A program made the position numbers and the translations under genes. The notes under the pieces are model-generated. The model did no database searches, was not told the DNA's origin, and was given only the letters and a program-made list of their open reading frames with translations. Below are positions 1-12,900 of a stretch of DNA of 64,000 nucleotides, piece by piece. The stretch lies in contig MU270114.1 of the NCBI GenBank assembly GCA_021432635.1, positions 1 through 64,000 on the forward strand. Reading direction: 5' to 3'. This DNA comes from Thozetella sp. PMI_491. Taxonomy: Eukaryota; Ascomycota; Sordariomycetes; Chaetosphaeriales; Chaetosphaeriaceae. How positions within the stretch are numbered: the stretch's first letter is position 1; each line of letters opens with the position of its first letter.

Positions 1-3000
1 CCCCCCCCCCCATGAGAGCAGCATACACGTAGTCCCTTACTATTATCGTCGTAGCTAACGTTTCGACGTCGCTGTTGTGAGGTGGTCAAAGGTCCAGGGT
101 GCATACCGAGACCTAACCTAGGCGCCAGCCTTCCCAACTGGCCGTGGTACAAAGAACCGGGTGACCGTTTTGTACGACATCACGAGGTAGCACCCTCTCG
201 CATCCCCCCCCGGGGCAAACTATCTAGCTCTCTACGTATTCGCTCTCCACATGAGGGGCTGATGACCAGGATTAAGAACTAGATGGCATTCTACATGCTT
301 GGTCCTGTGGCAGGGCACAACCGGAGAAGCTAGCTTCCGTTGGATATAATGCTTTCATTGCCATACTAGAGGGCTATCAAAGTTTGTTGGCTAATATGGG
401 TACCGGCGGAGAGTAATAATTCTTGTGGTTGGCCGGGGAAATGGGCCGCAGTAGAGGACAGAGGACATTAGTGATCCGCCGTCCATTACGAAAGCTGTGC
501 AAGCGTCTCGCAGCCTGTGAAACCCGGCTATCACGATCCCGAAGAATAGGGAAACACTTTGTATCCATGAGCAAAGTAGGCAAGGACAGTTGCATCCGCA
601 AAGGTTCTGTTCACACTGCAACCTCAGCATCCTGCAAGTTGCTAACGGCTTACATCTGCACCAACTTGCCCCGTGGAAATTGCCAGGCGCGACGAATCTT
701 CAGCCATGCAGAAAGAAAAGAAAAAAAAAAGAAGGGAAACAAAAATGGTTGCGGGGCCACTGCATCCCGGTTCTCAGAACGACTCCTATATCAGCAAGGC
801 TTAGCGAGTTTTCCTTGACCGTCCCTGATGTTAATGCCCAGGTGGAGTATCTCTGCAGGATGCATGCTGCCGCTGCTACGCAATGGTCTACTGGTGTTGG
901 CCGTGAGTGCGCTGGTCATCTTTCCAACGAGTAATGTGCTCCAGTGCCGGCGTCCTGCGCATACGACAATGGCTGTGCCACGGGAAAGCCCGTCAAAGTT
1001 CAGACGGATCTTAGCCTTCCGAAGGTCAAATCCACAGGTGGTATAAGAAAAGCCAGGAAAAAGAAAGCATCATAGGGATATGATTTGCGCTCCATTAGCA
1101 CCAAGCTGCTCAGCCCGTAGCCGTCGGCGGGGTTGAGGAGGCGCCGCCACCACCTGAGCACAACCCTTGTATTTCCTTGGTTTTATTTATGTTCTCTCCG
1201 CCTTGCCTGTCTCCATCCCCAGGGATGGGAAGCAGGGCCGCTGCAGCCACGGCGCAGGCTAGAAGAGGGGCGGTGAGGCATCGGGGGGCAAAAGGAACCG
1301 TACAGATCTGCGAGCTCACCTGCTGCAAGAAGATCCTAGACGGGGCTACATAGGGGAAGGCGCCAAGGCGCCCGTCGGGATGCACACCTTTGCAAAGAAA
1401 AGAAGGCCCCTTGGGGCTAGACGGAGCCTATACCATCCAGAGGACTACTGGGCTGTGGGTACTGCGGCGGGATTTACCCTCCTCCCCCCTTCTCTCCGTG
1501 CGTGGCGGATGGGACCACGTAGCCGCCGGGGCCCACCAGCCCGAGGCATTCGCCGAGGGCGCGCAGCTGGGGCTGCGGCAGTCAGCGGTGTTGTCACAGT
1601 ATTTGCCCGGTATTCGCCGGGGCAGGCTGGGAGCTGAGGGACGGAGGCTGACGGTCTCCGGCGACACTATTGGAAGCCAGTCCCGGGAGGGAAGGATGCA
1701 CATGTGCCGTCTAGAGGTTAACGCACGCTTGGCTACCTAGGTAAACGGCGACGGGGAAAAGGGGTTGCGGGTTGGTAACGGATCTTCCCTGCGCCGCCGC
1801 CATCGACCTGGCCAAATGTTCAGCGCCGCCCTGCGAGCAACGATTCGCGTGCGGCGGAAGCCGAACGAGGGCGGAGTTGTTTGAGGTGGAGAGTACGTGA
1901 TGAATCGATTCGTTCGGCCGGAGGCTGCATGCCGTTTGGCCTGTTGGACCTAGCTTGCATGGGGAGTGTCGATCATGATTGCTGGGGGGCCAGAGGGCGG
2001 GACCAGGGGGGGTGAGGGGGGGGTGAGTGCTCGTGTCCAGGAGAGAGGGAGCGCGCGACTTTCCTCGACGCGATCGCGACAAGGGCCTTCAGGACCGAAG
2101 CTAACCCATACAAAACATTGGGGAGGGCGGGGAGGGCGGGAGGGCGAGAAACTCGACAGGGGATGCCCTGCGCTGGGACTTGCGGGCGGACCGCCGGTTT
2201 CTCGGTGCCGGCGTCTTAGATTTGGTGGGCAAATCTCCCCAGGGCTCAGCCAGGCTTGCCAGGCGAGCCTTGGCTCTTGGCGGGGACACCCCACGTCGCC
2301 CAGGGTCTTGGGCCGGTAGGTGCGTCACCAAGGGCCCGCCCTTACCTCATCCAGCGCACTAAACGACGCGGCTCTCGGCATACATTGCAGAGGCCCCGCC
2401 GAAAACCCACAAGGTGCTTAGCAGTGAAATTTAAGGAACCTCAGAGGTTGACAGAGCGCGCGCCCGGTCGACCCAGGTACGTGCCCACCTGGCGAAGGAT
2501 CTAAGGTACAGTATCCGTACATACCTCAGTATATCGACCCCGGCTTCTCGAAGCAAGCCTAGTGGGCTATTTTCGGCAAGTTCCAACTCTCCTCCCGCCA
2601 CGGCGCCTGCGTTTGGCGCTGGTTTAGGAAGGAGGGGGGGAGGAACTATCATTCGTGTATGTACATGCTCACCACATACATGGCATGAAGGTACAATCGG
2701 CCTGGGTACAATCGGCCTGTACTACTAATGGGTGAGGTGAGCCCATAGTGGGTGGGCCCCCTCTGCCGATCTCCGCCCTCCTCCACCTGGACGAACCCTG
2801 GTCTGCCTTTCTTTTGACGACATCCCATCGCAGCGCCGAGGGCGAATACGAGCCAAACCACCGGGGCACATCAATGGCGTCGGTCTTCTTCGCTGTCTAC
2901 GGCATGCGCGAGTGCAAAAGGAAAGGTTTCAAGGAAGGCAGATACGACCGGCCAAAGGGGGACCGATCCCCCCCCCCTTCTCCTCCCCCTTCTTCCCTAC

Positions 3001-5195
3001 TCGGCTTTCCTTCCCCGACTTTCTCAGACCTTCCTTTCTACAATCCGCCTCCTCACTCCCCTCCCCACTCCCCTCCCCCCACCAAAACAACTCCTCTGCT
3101 AGGCTAGGGTTAGGCGCGATTACTACAGTACCTACCTAGGGTGGTCAAAGCTCAGATGCCCAAGTGGCGCTCCTCGAAAGCTTAATCGAGACATTGGGGC
3201 TGCTTCTTGACCACAGGCATTGGCGCCATCGAGACAATCGAAATCTCCCCCTAGCTTTTGTCGTCCGCCCTTGGCACCCCTCCGCGAGATTGCCTATTTG
3301 GCCCTGGGCCGCCTGGCGCGACGCACCTCAATCTCGTTGCCTCTCTGCTCGGACCATGGGACTGCTACTCCCTCACCATGACGCGTAGACTGGGCTGCAA
3401 GCGCTTACTCGGTAGCCGTGCAACTTCGGCCGTCTCGGTGGGCTCGGTTTGGTTCCATCTTGCCTGTGCCCTTACCTCCTCCCATCTTATTTTTTTCTTT
3501 CCCCCCTTCTCGTCGGACGAACCATGCACGGACCTGTCCACCCACTAGGAAGTTCGGCTGATACAGCACCCCATTGGCGTGCGTAGTCTGTACCTTCGAC
3601 CACGCCGGCTGACCAGAGCAGTAGAGTAGCAGCTCGGCAGGCAGTGCGGGCAGCCATCGGTGCAGCACAAGCATGCGACAGCAGGGAGGCCAAGCGACGG
3701 GCCCAACAAGAAGAAGCAGATTGTGCGACGCGCCGCTTGTCGACAGCTGTGTGGGCTGCTACACCGATGTGTTCTGCAAGCCTCACCTGCTGGCTTTCAC
3801 ATCTTTCCCCTTGTTGGCCGGGCCATGCTATGCGGCTGACGCTATCGTCCCATCTCGCCGCAAGCCAAAGCCGTTAGCCTGGTTCCATTTGTCGTTTTTT
3901 TAGACCCGATCCTCGGCCTGCCGTGGATCCACGTAAACGAGCAAACACACACATAGGGCGGGCGGCTTGGCCACCTGGGATGGCTTGGTCGCGTGTCTGT
4001 CTGGCCATGGTTTCTTCCGTCCCTCTCATGTCCTCCCATGTCCCTCCCATGTCCCTCCCACGCCCTCCATGAGCCGCCCGAAGGCTGCAAGGTAGTTCGC
4101 GACTCGAGCCTCCAGGCTCATGCGTATTGGCTGCGCCCAGCCGTCACCGCCCACGAGCCAATGCTGGCTGCTTTCGGACCAGGGTCCGGTCTCCTCTGCC
4201 GCCGCCATGATTCCCTGGTCCTCGTCCAGCTCGATGACTGGGGCGCAGTGTCCGGGCCGCACTAGACGAGCTACTCGTAGTCAGATTGACAGTCCCTTGG
4301 ACACGGGAACCCTTGGGAACTACCCCGGGATCGTCCTACCCTCAAGTCTAACACGCTAAGGGTAGGCTGAGTAGCGTCGGGTGCCGATTCCAACCCCCAC
4401 TAGCCGCAGGTCCGGGGCCAGCGGCTAGTCGACGGGCAAGATTGGGATGGCAAGCACGCTTCGACGCCCGAGATTCTCATACCATAAGCCTCCAGGCCAT
4501 GCTGTTCCTCTCATCTGCTGTCTTGGAGCAACAAGCGGGGGAACGGTTCGCTTTCGGGCAGATGCCATCTTTCAAGCTGCTTTTGGTGAAGCGCAGACTT
4601 GACATGCCGGCCGCCCAAGTCCGGTGACTTGCCATGCTCGTGGCTGCACCTCCGAGGCCAAGGCCTGGCTGCAGCCACATGCAATACCAAGACCGCCGCA
4701 GAAATATCTCCCCTTCCGTGACCTAGCAGCTACACAACACTCGTGTGCACGACCTTTCTAGCATGCTCGTCATCCTACAAGCCCCCTGGTCTTCTCTGCA
4801 AGGCTAGCTCGTCTATGGCGTCTCTGGTAGCCTAGACTCTCTCTCTCTCTCTCCTTGGCCGCCGTACTCGTCGGCCTCCTGCTCCTCCTTGCGGCGTCCC
4901 CACCTCGTTCAGCGGACCTTGTCTGACCAGTTGAGCATCCGAGCGCACACGCCGCTCGTGGTTGCTAGACTGCTGGGCAATCCCCTATTTATCACGATGC
5001 CCCCCCAATTCGGTCTCTATCCCGTCGATCTTCTCCCTTACATGCTCGACATCTGTGGTTTGGCCTTCTCTTCCTTTCGTTTCTTTTGCTTCTTCTTTCT
5101 ATAATCAATAATTACCACCCGCCACCTCCGTCTGCCTTAGCCGGCCAGGGCTGCTACACTCTCGTTCCTCCTTACCCCCCTTGGCCACCGTAACG
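1..5195. other. Intergenic region, no supported gene
   Basis: No open frame here resembles a known protein family or shows the C-ending codon bias of the four real genes. The window opens inside or at the edge of a poly-C run (1-12). Other visible structure: purine/pyrimidine-biased stretches around 1990-2150 and 2970-3080, a 15-bp unit duplicated in tandem at 2690-2719, copies of the palindromic CCTAGG motif near 1734 and 3133, a CCATGTCCCTC-like repeat at 4026-4061, and a CT dinucleotide run near 4836-4853. The last 150 bp become strongly pyrimidine-rich, which suits the leader of the oxidase gene that follows. Confidence 0.6.
5069..5195 (+). promoter_or_regulatory. Pyrimidine-rich core promoter/leader of the multicopper oxidase gene
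   Basis: A dense CT tract (about 5069-5102) sits roughly 100 bp upstream of the oxidase ATG, followed by a short A/T-rich stretch and then a C-rich leader. CT blocks of this kind commonly precede transcription starts in filamentous ascomycetes. The function is inferred from position; no transcription start can be seen directly. Confidence 0.4.
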
Positions 5196-6997
5196 ATGGT
5201 GCCCACAGGCGTTCTATCGTTCTCCATCCTCTCCTGGGCTGCCGTGGCATCGGCTGCGACTGTCACTTACACCTGGGATGTCACTTGGGTGAACGCCAAC
5301 CCCGATGGCCTGGCCACCCGCCCGGTCATTGGCATCGATGGCCAATGGCCCTGCCCCAAGATCGAGGCCACGTTGGGTGATACCGTCGTGGTTACCCTCA
5401 ACAACAAGCTCGGTAATGAGACCACTGGCCTCCACTTCCATGGTATCAACCAGATCACCACGGACGAGATGGACGGTCCCACCGGCGTGACCCAGTGCCC
5501 CGTTCCTCCCGGGTCCTCCATCACCTACAAGTTCATAGTATGCCCGCCCCTGAGGTCTGTCGAAGCATCCGCACGGGATCAGTTTGCTGACGTGAACTAG
5601 GTCGACGAGCCCGGCACGTACTGGTACCACAGCCATGATATGGGCCAATACCCCGATGGTCTCCGCGGGCCCTTGATCGTCCATGATCCCAATGACCCGT
5701 ACAAGGGCAAGTACGACGAGGAGGTTATCCTCACCGTCTCGGATTGGTATCATGCGCAGTCCCTCGACCTCGTCCGTGCCATGGAGGTCAAGACCAACGT
5801 CCAGTTCTTGCCACCATTCCCCGACAGCCTCATCGTGAACGAGGGTGCCGGCGCCCGCATCAACTTTGTCAAGGGCAAGACGTACCGCGTCCGCATGATC
5901 AGCTTCGCTGCCTTCGCTTCTGCCATGATTCATTTCGACTCCCACACCATGCGTGTCATCATGAATGATGCAGCCTACATCCAGGAGAACGAGGCATACC
6001 AGCTGCGAATTACGCCGGCCCAACGCTACGACTTCCTCATCTCGGCCATCGACCGGGACAACTACAACTTCCCGTTCCTGGTGTCCCTGGACATGAACCG
6101 GGATTTCAGCAACCCCGTCGGCCTCGTCTGGCCGCACAACTACACGGGCTACCTCGTGCTAGACCCGTCCCTGCCGACCGATAAGGTTGATGTGGTCGAC
6201 AACTGGCGGCCCGTCGATGACTCCCACTTCGTGCCTCTTGACGGACAGTGTGTCTATGGTCCCGTGACCAAGTCCATCCAGCTTGACTTCGAGTTTTGTG
6301 TGGACCCCAACGGCCTGCCCCGTGCGTGCTTCAACGGTCAACCGTATGTCCCGCAGAAGGTGCCCTCCCTTTACACGGCGGCGACCACCGGCGAGTCGAA
6401 CAGCAACCCGGTGATCTACGGTGCTGTGAACCCGTTCATCATCGAGTATGGCGACGTGGTCGAGATTGTCGTCAACAACCGTGACGCGGCAGTCCACCCT
6501 TTCCACCTCCACGGCCATCACTTCCAGGTCTTGGATCGCCCCAGGAGCGGCACCGGTGACTGGCCCGGCCGTGACGTCAACTATGCCAGCAAGCCGCCCA
6601 AGCGTGACACCGTGGCCGTCAACGCCCAGTCGTATGCGGTATTGCGGTACGTCGCCAACAACCCCGGCGTCTTTCTTTTCCATTGCCACATTGAGTGGCA
6701 CGTGGAGATGGGCCTTACCGCCACCATTATCGAGGCGCCGGACAGGCTCCGAGGCAAGACATTCCCCGACGACCACATCAACAACTGCAAGATCCAGAAG
6801 ATTCCATTTGCTGGAAATGCCGGAGGCAACACGGTAAACGTCTTGGACACCAGCAACTTCAACACTGTGATCCCAGCGAACTACACCGGGTAAGTCTGCT
6901 CCGCTGCTACACACACCTAGAGCAGCTACTAACTGCCTTTAGGGCTCTGTATATCCCTCCCCCCACCAAGCGCTCGCGCATCATGGGCAAGGAGTAA
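5196..6997 (+). CDS. Secreted Fet3/Abr1-type multicopper oxidase (laccase-like)
   Basis: Exons are 5196-5537, 5601-6889 and 6943-6997 (561 aa). The introns are GT-AG; the second has a perfect CTAAC branch site. The start is the first in-frame ATG before a hydrophobic signal peptide (residues 1-20, ending ASA). Three cupredoxin domains carry all copper motifs: HFHG at 80-83, HSH at 124-126, HPFHLHGHHF at 413-422, and HCHIEWH at 475-481 with Leu ten residues after the Cys as the axial position. DGLATRPVIGIDGQ near residue 37 and QYPDGLRGP after the second motif are Fet3/Abr1-like rather than basidiomycete-laccase-like. Family knowledge: Abr1 of Aspergillus fumigatus is such an oxidase in the conidial DHN-melanin cluster. 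The tail (ending RSRIMGKE) lacks the membrane anchor of ferroxidase Fet3, so a secreted or wall-located oxidase is inferred. It lies 7.4 kb upstream of the melanin-type PKS on the same strand. A generic laccase or siderophore-related ferroxidase is the main alternative. Confidence 0.93.
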
Positions 6998-9900
6998 CAT
7001 GCTCTCGTCGTCGTCAATAAGTCGGCCTTCTTTCGGAGGGCGCAAGACGTTTCTTGAGCTGGCAGGTACCGACATGGGGGGAGCAACGTCGATCCTGGCC
7101 TTGATTGGCCCTCGCATATCTCGTCTTCATCCACCACCCCCGGCGGTCGGAATGCTGGCGGTAATCTACCGCACTTCCATATTTCGTAGTCACATATTGG
7201 GCCAGGGGGTTTTATCTAGGCGTTCTCAGTTAACATAATTTCCATGAACTCAAATTGGCTTCAGCTCGGCGTCCAGTTATGTTTCTATGTCTTCAAGTGA
7301 TTGATATGCCTAACTGGGATATATGGTCTGCAAGTGGCGAACTGCCAGCAGCAGAGTAGCACATGATGTCGCAGCCTCGACGATTGAAGCCCATTGGCTG
7401 TTTTGTTATCAGCAATGTAGTAACCATGTGGCAGCACCACAACGAGATATCTGGCTGTTTAGCTTCAACCCCGAGGTGAAGTTGAGTGGATTTTCTCTGG
7501 CCACGGGATATAGCTCGAGATCCTAAGGACTTAGCTAGTGAAAACCAGAGGTTCCGGGGTTCTCCACGAGACAAAGGCAGCTCGGCAGTCTCTGAATAGG
7601 TGGGTCTGCACACTGGAAGCCCTTTCAAGGGAGACTTCAGGTCAACGTGAGGGCAAGATAGACGGAGTTTGCGCACGATAAACACCTCATCTCCGCTTGA
7701 GTGCAGGGAGTGAGAAGGAGGAGGCGACATGGAGAGAGAAACAGAGTGGTGTTTTATAACCCACTCTGGCGTAGTAAGGCCGCGTGCACTTAACTAGGAT
7801 GGCCAATAATGTTGCGGTACTTGTCCAATGACGATGCAAGCATACTCATAACCTGCTCATTCAGCAGCACAAATACGCCATTTATGGTGGCGGCCACTGG
7901 TACTGAGCCTCGGCGTCGTAGCTGCATATTCTCTGACACTCAACACAATGCTGATGGGGATGCACCCAGTAGGCCACCCAGCGCTTGTTACCGTTGCTCC
8001 CGCGGTCGAACATGCGGTAGAACATGCCATGACGCGAGACCCGTGCTCTTGACCACAGGCCATAGGTCGAGGGCTGGGGGCTGCGCCGCTGTGGCCCGCG
8101 TGAAGCCGAGGTGTGCATTCCGGTCACCGTGCATGGCGCCGTATCGTGCCGTAGTGCTCGTCCTGTGTGTGCGTCGACTTGCTCCTGGCTAGCGCCAACA
8201 ACACGAGGAGAACCTACGAGACAACAAACGGCCGTTGGCCCACTTGGCCAGTTGACCAGTGAGCGCATGACCCGGTCCAGGGGCCGCACTAAAAAGCCAG
8301 CCCGGTCCGATTATATCTAGTGAGTCTATTGTATCAGGATATGTACGTCTCGGTCTACTGTCCGTCTCGGCACTGCCTGTGCAAGCCTCTTTCGGGACCG
8401 TGCGCATTCTTCGTATTGTTTGTGTTTATTTCTCTACATAGCTCTTAGGGGCCAGAGAGCTGACAACGATTGTCTACCCCCCCCCCCCATCTTTCCACAC
8501 ACCGCTGGCCCGCGGCTCTCCTCCCTTCACGGCCGGGAAGATCATCGTGAACTCTTAGTTGAGACGCGCTCCGAGCTCTGGAGCGTTGACACCTCCCCCA
8601 GATCGCCTTTTCAAACGGGTTTCAGGCCAAGCTTTTGAGAACGCGGCCCGCCAGCGAGCGATCTTATCCAAGGGGCTGAAGCCACGCCCTTCGTGGCTGC
8701 GGGCTACGATCTCGACAATGGGGCCAGTCGCAAGGGTTTTCGAAGCATCTCCTCGGCTGTCTGAGCCTCTCATGAAGGCCATGGTGTCTATGGGGTTAGG
8801 CCTGATGCCACGATGAGATGGCCTCCATCTCTTCAAGCTTACAACGCGGAGGTTGAAGGGATGGAATCGATATACTATCAAAATATGTCCATTTCATTCG
8901 ATCGTCTACATCTCTCTATGTCTGCTGGGAACTTGTACGTGTGACATAGTGTCTCACGTCCGAATGGAAACGGCGCCTAGTAGGCTCCAGACGGGGCGAG
9001 GGTGGCCGACGGAAAGCAAACAAAGAAAACATGTTTAAGAGAGCGGCCCAAAAGTTGCAAACAAGCAGAGCATGCACATGGCTGTCTAGAAACAAAGCCT
9101 AGCAACATCCTCTGCCTCTGCTCTCTCCACGGCACGCTACTTTCCTGGAAGAACGGAACAGGATTGACCGAGATTAGAGAGTATTCTAAGCCTAGAATCT
9201 ACGGCTTCCCTGATGAGGTCGTGATTGCGAGGCCTGACGGTATCTCCGGGTCGCGGGCGCAATGAAGCCCCGAGCCCTACAGGAGTCGAAGCGCCACCGA
9301 CCGCGCGGAGCATGCTCAGCTCATACAGGAAGGGAACACAGCATTGGTCCTGTTCTTGACGGCATGTCTCAAGGGAAATTCCCCCCTGCCGTGCTTCGTC
9401 ACTGCATGCCCACATGTTCGGGGTTTGCGGTGAAGACTTCTCCAAGCCGTAATGTATAGCTCTGGTACGCTTCTACAAATCGCACGCTGCTGGCACTGCA
9501 CGCCAACAGAGCCAATTAGCCAGGGGTACAAATACTAATAATCTGTTCCACCCGAGCACCTCCTCGCAAGCTTCCGCTTCGCACCCAGCACGAAGCTTTC
9601 GGGACCGGGCGGCGGTCTGCAAGCTCTCCCTCTTGTCGATACCAAGCCAAGCGAGCTGCATGCACCTGCACCCTCCGGGCGTGAGGCGATATCCAAGAAA
9701 AGTTCCTCATCTGGCGAGCTAAGCCGTTTTCGCACGATGCAAGATAGGGCTGCTACGGCGCTGACAGGGCCGCTATCTATGACTCCGAAACCACCGTCCT
9801 AAGCCATGATTCCATTCTCAGTGCAATCGTCGTGGCTGGGTCCTGCGAAACATGCTCTGGGGCTGACTCTTCTTGAGAGTCTACCCTCCCCCTTGGTCCC

Positions 9901-12900
9901 GCCCCCGGCCCGTAAGGCTGTCTGACAAGGGCATGGCGCTGGGCCGGACTGTAGTTGTAGAGGGCAACGGCAGACTTCCGCGCGTGGTACCATACTTCTA
10001 GGAAGCCGGCCCTATCGACCGTGGGCGTCTCGATACGAACGCTGATTTGACGAGACCCCCACTCCGTCGTCTGTTGGTGGGTGCGTGGGCGGTGATCGAT
10101 TTGTAAAATGAGGTTTCGGAGGTCCGGTGCTGCTCCCTCGCGCAATGCGGCGAAGCGTCGCAACCTGCCGCCCGAGAAAACGAGACGAAAATCCAGATCT
10201 CGCTTGAGCCATGGCTGGACCCCCCCTCCACTCCCAAAGAGCAGACTAGACTGCGTGCTGAGAAGCCGTATTCGCCACCTGATACGATTAACAGGATCAC
10301 AAGCGAGGAAGCCAGACCATCTCGGTTCACTTGCCGCTGTCAAAGTTGTCGGGAACTGACCCACTCGGAGCGGCAGACTGATTTTGCGGGCTGCGTTCCA
10401 AGTCAGAGGGCAATTGAGAACAGCGTATTCCGAGGCGGTACCTGTCTCGTAGTTTGGAGAGCTGAAGAGTAGCGGTTGGCATCTCTGTCGAGACCACAGG
10501 GGCGCTATCGCCCTACGATGGCATGGAGGGACCCCATAGGCCAGGTTTTGCAATGATGTGCAGGAAGACAACGCCCGATGAGTTGGCAAGCACGGTCTGC
10601 GAGTCCTTGACTACCGCTGTAGGATGTTGGTTGTGACCGAGTTGCTATGCCGAAGAAAGATGTACGTAGGAAGATAAATCGACCACAAGGCGTCCGCTCG
10701 GAAGATTCCCTGGCTACAAAAGTCCCAGTGTGAGGCGCGAAATTCCATCCTTATTCGCCATTTCTGCCCTCTTCGGTCGAAGTGCTGCCTCGAGGCCGGA
10801 CAGGACGGTAAGCAGTTCTGGCACGCCGAAAGACCGGACTCACCGGATCTAGTGCAGCTCACCGTCCCAGGCCTCCTATTGGTGTCGCATCTTGACTAAA
10901 AGCCCATGTTTCATCCCAAGATATCAATTCGGCCGGCGCTGTCATCTCTACGGATCGAGCCTATCTTCAGCCCCGAATACGCTCGAGGCGGTGGTAGGAG
11001 TGGCCCGCGGCTAAGCATACAATGTACGTACTATAACGTCAGCCACCATGACCCTTCAAATGGAATCATGAGCAAGTAAACTTCCCGGCTCCCGGCTCCC
11101 GGCTCCCTGCTCCGTGTCTCCACCCATAGGGTCGGCGGCGGGACAGGTCTAGATTCCCCGGCCGCGCTGCGGCGGGTTCAGATGTGTGTTCATTCTTAGA
11201 ATGGCCGCACCCTAAGCTGGCCGCCTCCTAAGCTGGCCGTGATATGTTGTTGATGACTGCATATCTAGATGCTAAGCTTGAATGTCACACACACTGAGCC
11301 ACTTGGACGGGGATGATTAGTCTGCGCGGCAGCGGCTGTAGCTGCCGCCACCACCCTGCGCCGAAGACATGGTTTCTAGTCTCCCGTCCCGTTTAGCCAC
11401 AGCATATGCGCTGCTATGATGCCGGCGGCGACACCCTCCCTACTCTGGATCCCGAATCGCCGGGTGGTGATGACATCAGAGATGGACGTCCGATGCTCAC
11501 CGTCAGCGACATCAAGCCACGGTGGTTACCGGGGTTCTCGACCGGCATTCTGACCGGATAGGGAACCAATCCCCGCGAGAGGGCTTGCAAGGCCGAGAAG
11601 CCTTAGCGGTACGAGTCTTCACCTGCGCGCACGCGTGGTGTAGGCCGTCCGTGTTCTCCGTGGTTGCCATCGTGCCGACTTGGCGCTGCCACATATCCAC
11701 AGGGCTATGGCCAACGCAGCACTGCGTTTCGTATTCCGCCGACTCACTCGATAGGTAGGCAGAGGAGAAGAAGAGGGCTGCTGCCGTGCATTATGGACCG
11801 TGGGTTCCGCCTCCGTTACACGGCCGGCACGAGGGCGAGCGGAACGTGGTCCTCGGCCCTAGATGTCGCAACCCTGGAACCTATGTCTCCAGTATTCCAG
11901 GACGGGTCGTGCCTGTCGGCCTCGCTTAGTCGCAGGCCAAAGTGCAAAGGGGGGAGCTTTTTTGGCTTTCCCAAGGGGAAGGGGCGGGCACGAGCGCGTC
12001 CCACCAGATAGCGCGAGACCGAACAGGAGTTCGGCTGAACGGCTCGCCCGTGCCTCTGGGGGTTCGCAGCGTACGCGGCGGGGCAATATAGGATCTCAAA
12101 TTAAGTCCACGACCAGGTAATCTGATTAAGCACCACGGCCGCGCCCGCTTCCGCTAGCTATGCGGGCTCGGCGGTGCATCGCTGGTGCAGGCTGTCGAGG
12201 CAAGCTGGGCCACCGGATATTTCCCGCCTCCCGGTGGACAGGGACGACACAAAAGACGAAAGGCCTTGGGTCCAAGATTGGAAACCCTCCTTGGGGGAGG
12301 TCCCTATCGGCACGGCTGGCGTCGTTCCGGGCAAGATTCGCAGAGATAGTTGCCGCGGACCAGCCTGGCGAGAGCCAGGGGGTGGCTTTATCCCAGCGCC
12401 GTGCCGTCTTCGCCGTGCCTGGCTGCGCTACCGGTCTTCCATGCGCTCGCAACATGCAGGCACCGGTTTTGTTGCCCGAGAGGCTTCGCAGCCGCCACCA
12501 GCCGTGCCCTGAGGCCGAGGGATCAATGAGATCATCTTTTCGGCTTTCGTGCGCTTCGCGTCTGCGCAACCCCCCCTTTTCGGGATATTTTTGACGTCCT
12601 ATGTAGCTGGGCTGGTGCGTGGTATCTCGATTGGCGTCTTGCCCGCCGGCCGGTCGAGGGAAATTTGGCCGCCGGACGTGTCGCTTTGCGCTAGCTGGCC
12701 GCTGGCTATTGGGCAATAGTAGGGTTGGAAGGGAAGGTAGCCGGCCCCTGGGACTGAGGATCTTCCGCCGCCTGGAAGCGATGTTGCCGTGTGCAGGAGC
12801 GCGCAGTCCGATGCGCTGCGCGGTGGTGTATCGTCCGTGACGTCAAAAGCCGTGCTTGCTTCTTTCGGTACCTTTTCGGGACGGACACCAATGAGGTGGC

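Noticed and set aside
5214-6137. 307-codon minus-strand frame
   Set aside because: It lies exactly antisense to the oxidase coding exons and arises from the C-ending codon bias; no independent domain.
9777-10589. 270-codon minus-strand frame between oxidase and PKS
   Set aside because: Arg/Ser-rich composition, no domain or signal, overlapping frames equally open; could be chance at this length of sequence.
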